From Bacteroides stercoris ATCC 43183 (lineage in GTDB: Bacteria; Bacteroidota; Bacteroidia; Bacteroidales; Bacteroidaceae), in contig NZ_CP102262.1 in the NCBI RefSeq assembly GCF_025147325.1, positions 2,728,001 to 2,792,000 of the forward strand: a stretch of 64,000 nt of DNA, given 5' to 3'. Shown in pieces: positions 62,636-64,000 of this stretch (positions are counted from its first letter, which is position 1; each line of letters begins with the position of its first letter). A model generated the notes under the pieces. It saw only the letters and a program-made list of their open reading frames with translations. It was not told the DNA's origin and ran no database searches. Both the position numbers and the translations under genes were made by a program.

Positions 62636-62977
62636 TCAATACAGTTCTTTTAAAAAAGACGCAAAATCCTGCGTCATACGAGTACCTTCAGCCACCATAC
62701 GCCAGTTACGGGAGATATACTCATTATGCTTCTTTAAGAGCCAGCGACGACGACGAATATTAAGGAAGACCTTCTTGCCACGAAGAGGAAAATCCTGAAC
62801 AATAACAGGAGCATAAAAGCCTTTACTCTCAGTATCCTGAGCTGTATACTTCTCAGGAACGATATTTTTCTCCTCAAGGTAGATCACAACTTCATTTACG
62901 CTTTCCTTCACATCAACAAGATCAAAGTAATCTAAAGTGCCTTCAGGAAGAAGAAGGCGATAACCGTTTAATTCCAT
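62636..62977 (-). CDS. Insertion sequence C orfA, N-terminal transposase part
   Basis: A 113-residue protein starting MELNGYRLLLPEGTLDYFDL with the basic region VFLNIRRRRWLLKKHNEY and the end FASFLKELY. It is homologous to 30629-30970 over its full length. It carries the conserved run TCTTTTTTAAAAGAA 12 codons or fewer before its stop, and orfB follows in the +1 frame. Confidence 0.84.
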   Translation of the reverse strand: MELNGYRLLLPEGTLDYFDLVDVKESVNEVVIYLEEKNIVPEKYTAQDTESKGFYAPVIVQDFPLRGKKVFLNIRRRRWLLKKHNEYISRNWRMVAEGTRMTQDFASFLKELY

Positions 62978-63043
62978 AAGCTATGAATTTGGAGACAAAG
63001 ATAACAATTTATAAATTTACCCCTCAGGTTTTTACATTGACCC

Positions 63044-63370
63044 GTAGAAATCCGATTCGACTATAATTTTCGTGGTTCAGGGGATGTTTAACCCTAAGGG
63101 GTTCTTGTTGCTATGTATAAATTATGGCGGGTTACAATAATCCATTAGACCTTATTTCGCATTTATTACTGCCTTTGACTGCAAATAATAATTCGTCAGA
63201 CATCTGTTGCCCTTTCGTTAAACAACCGTCTAACGCAAGAGTAACAGATGTCTGACGCAAGGGCAATAACTGTTTAACGAATTAAGAATAGTAGCCGGAC
63301 TATTTGTTGGCAATACATTTTCCTACTATCCATAGAGACTTTCTTTATTCTTTATGAGTTATCAAGAACA
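63044..63370. other. Gene-free region between insertion sequence C and trmN6
   Basis: Contains the target duplication at its left end, the 22-bp array at 63189-63298 and otherwise unremarkable AT-rich sequence. No ORF or RNA gene is seen. Confidence 0.6.
63189..63298. repeat. 22-bp periodic array with crossed inverted repeats
   Basis: ACGCAAG occurs at 63233 and 63255 and ACGAATT at 63277, steps of 22 bp; TTCGTCAGACA (63193) and TTCGTTAAACA (63215) are also 22 bp apart. The 15-base CGTCAGACATCTGTT (63194-63208) is the exact reverse complement of 63243-63257, and TCGTTAAACA (63215-63224) of 63271-63280, so the paired segments cross each other. It lies downstream of trmN6. Confidence 0.68.
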
Positions 63371-64000
63371 TTACATCTTTAAATAAAAGTCTTTGGTCAG
63401 CGCAATGTACTCCGGGGTAAATTGTTCGTGTTTCTCTCCTTCTATGTAAAGACTGTCCTCAATACATGATATGCTTTGCCGGCCGAAAGTCAGCAACACG
63501 CGCCGGCAAGGTTTTCCGGGTTTGGTAAAAACATGCAAACGGCGATGTGGATGAAAATTATATTTCCAGGCCGTATCAATCACTGTTCTTTCAACTTCGG
63601 CCGGAATGATAATGCTTATAACTCCCTGTTCCGATAATAAGTGCGCCGAATGCCCAAAAAGAAGTTCATAGTTCAGCTCACTCGTGTGCCGTGCCATGCA
63701 GCGCTGATTGTCAGGGCATCTCAGGGCGTCAACAAAATAAGGCGGGTTGGAAACGATCAGGTCGAATTTATCTTCCGGGTGATACTTGCGGAAGTCGCAG
63801 CATACAACTTCCATCCGATTGCTCCAGGGGGACGATTGAATATTCTCTTGGGCTTGTGCCGCCGCTGCCGGATCTATCTCGACAGAGGTAATTACCGCTT
63901 CCGGATTACGCTGTGCTAATTGTAAGGATATTAAGCCACTACCCGCTCCTACATCAAGAATCCGTTTAACATCTTGAACCGGAGCCCACGCTCCTAATAA
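63371..64000 (-). CDS. trmN6: tRNA1(Val) (adenine37-N6)-methyltransferase, 5' end outside the window
   Basis: A SAM-dependent methyltransferase of the YfiC/TrmN6 family, which methylates A37 of tRNA-Val. About 209 residues are present and the frame is open to the window edge, so the N-terminus is missing. SAM motif I is ILDVGAGSGLISLQLAQR, the acidic motif II is TSVEIDPAAA, and the catalytic N-P-P-Y of N6-adenine methylases is in LIVSNPPYFVDALRC. The ending TPEYIALTKDFYLKM is typical. An internal ATG at 63814 is not the real start because motif I lies upstream of it. Confidence 0.92.
   Translation of the reverse strand, partial: LLGAWAPVQDVKRILDVGAGSGLISLQLAQRNPEAVITSVEIDPAAAAQAQENIQSSPWSNRMEVVCCDFRKYHPEDKFDLIVSNPPYFVDALRCPDNQRCMARHTSELNYELLFGHSAHLLSEQGVISIIIPAEVERTVIDTAWKYNFHPHRRLHVFTKPGKPCRRVLLTFGRQSISCIEDSLYIEGEKHEQFTPEYIALTKDFYLKM

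Larger units (their letters stand above)
61624..63043 (-). mobile_element. Insertion sequence C (ISL3/ISAon1-like), same type as element B
   Basis: A 1420-bp element with termini GGGGTCAACGTAACAATCTG at 61624 and, on the other strand, GGGTCAATGTAAAAACCTGA ending at 63043. An exact 8-bp target duplication GTAGAAAT flanks it at 61616-61623 and 63044-63051. It carries orfA (62636-62977) and orfB (61657-62577). It inserted about 40 bp after the tRNA-Pro terminator, as element B did behind the tRNA-Arg terminator. The two elements' proteins align over their full lengths with many conservative changes, so they are not recent copies of one another. Confidence 0.9.

Overview
The window is chromosomal DNA of a gut Bacteroides-type bacterium (order Bacteroidales); the species cannot be fixed from the sequence. 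The evidence is a complete bat aerotolerance operon, a serine palmitoyltransferase, rpmB-rpmG followed by a 52-residue protein peculiar to this phylum, a CblA-like class A beta-lactamase, weak Shine-Dalgarno sites, and promoters of the Bacteroides form (TTG, 19-20 bp, then TAnnTTTG) in front of many genes.

Layout: 1-4400 holds translation and secretion genes (tsaD end, pncC, rpmB, rpmG, ftsY, rimO, an HU gene). 4425-5555 encodes an HU domain joined through a membrane helix to a LysM domain. 5922-14474 is the eight-gene moxR-DUF58-bat operon. 14672-27835 carries a small helix-turn-helix protein, a universal stress protein, a TPR protein, gyrA, clpC, htpG and a patatin fused to an outer-membrane barrel. 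Two tandem tRNA-Arg genes follow, then two nested insertion sequences (28146-31043). 31116-39875 holds dapA, ligA, trmD, pyrD-pyrK, an XRE regulator, a gene-free stretch of about 880 bp, holA and AMP nucleosidase. 39972-47332 has an orphan PD-(D/E)XK protein, a beta-lactamase and an RND tripartite pump. 47412-51127 is a leftward cluster: a zinc-ribbon coiled-coil protein, a Nif3-like protein and a FetAB-like exporter. 51232-58930 carries a ferredoxin-like protein, aguA-aguB (agmatine to putrescine), GtrA, aspS, a lipid kinase and the sphingolipid gene spt. 59023-64000 has an M48 protease, a membrane protein, two decayed lipoprotein genes, tRNA-Pro, a third insertion sequence and the 3' part of trmN6.

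The most unusual signal is a recurring intergenic architecture. Four separate gaps (20396-20527, 40429-40516, 51788-51892, 63189-63298) each hold a contiguous array of about 4-6 degenerate, quasi-palindromic units with a period of 21 or 22 bp, roughly two DNA helical turns. The motif differs at each locus. Other points are a 19-bp perfect inverted repeat ending 4 bp from the beta-lactamase start, insertion sequences with exact 8-bp target duplications, and a slippery run conserved at the orfA/orfB junction of all three transposases.
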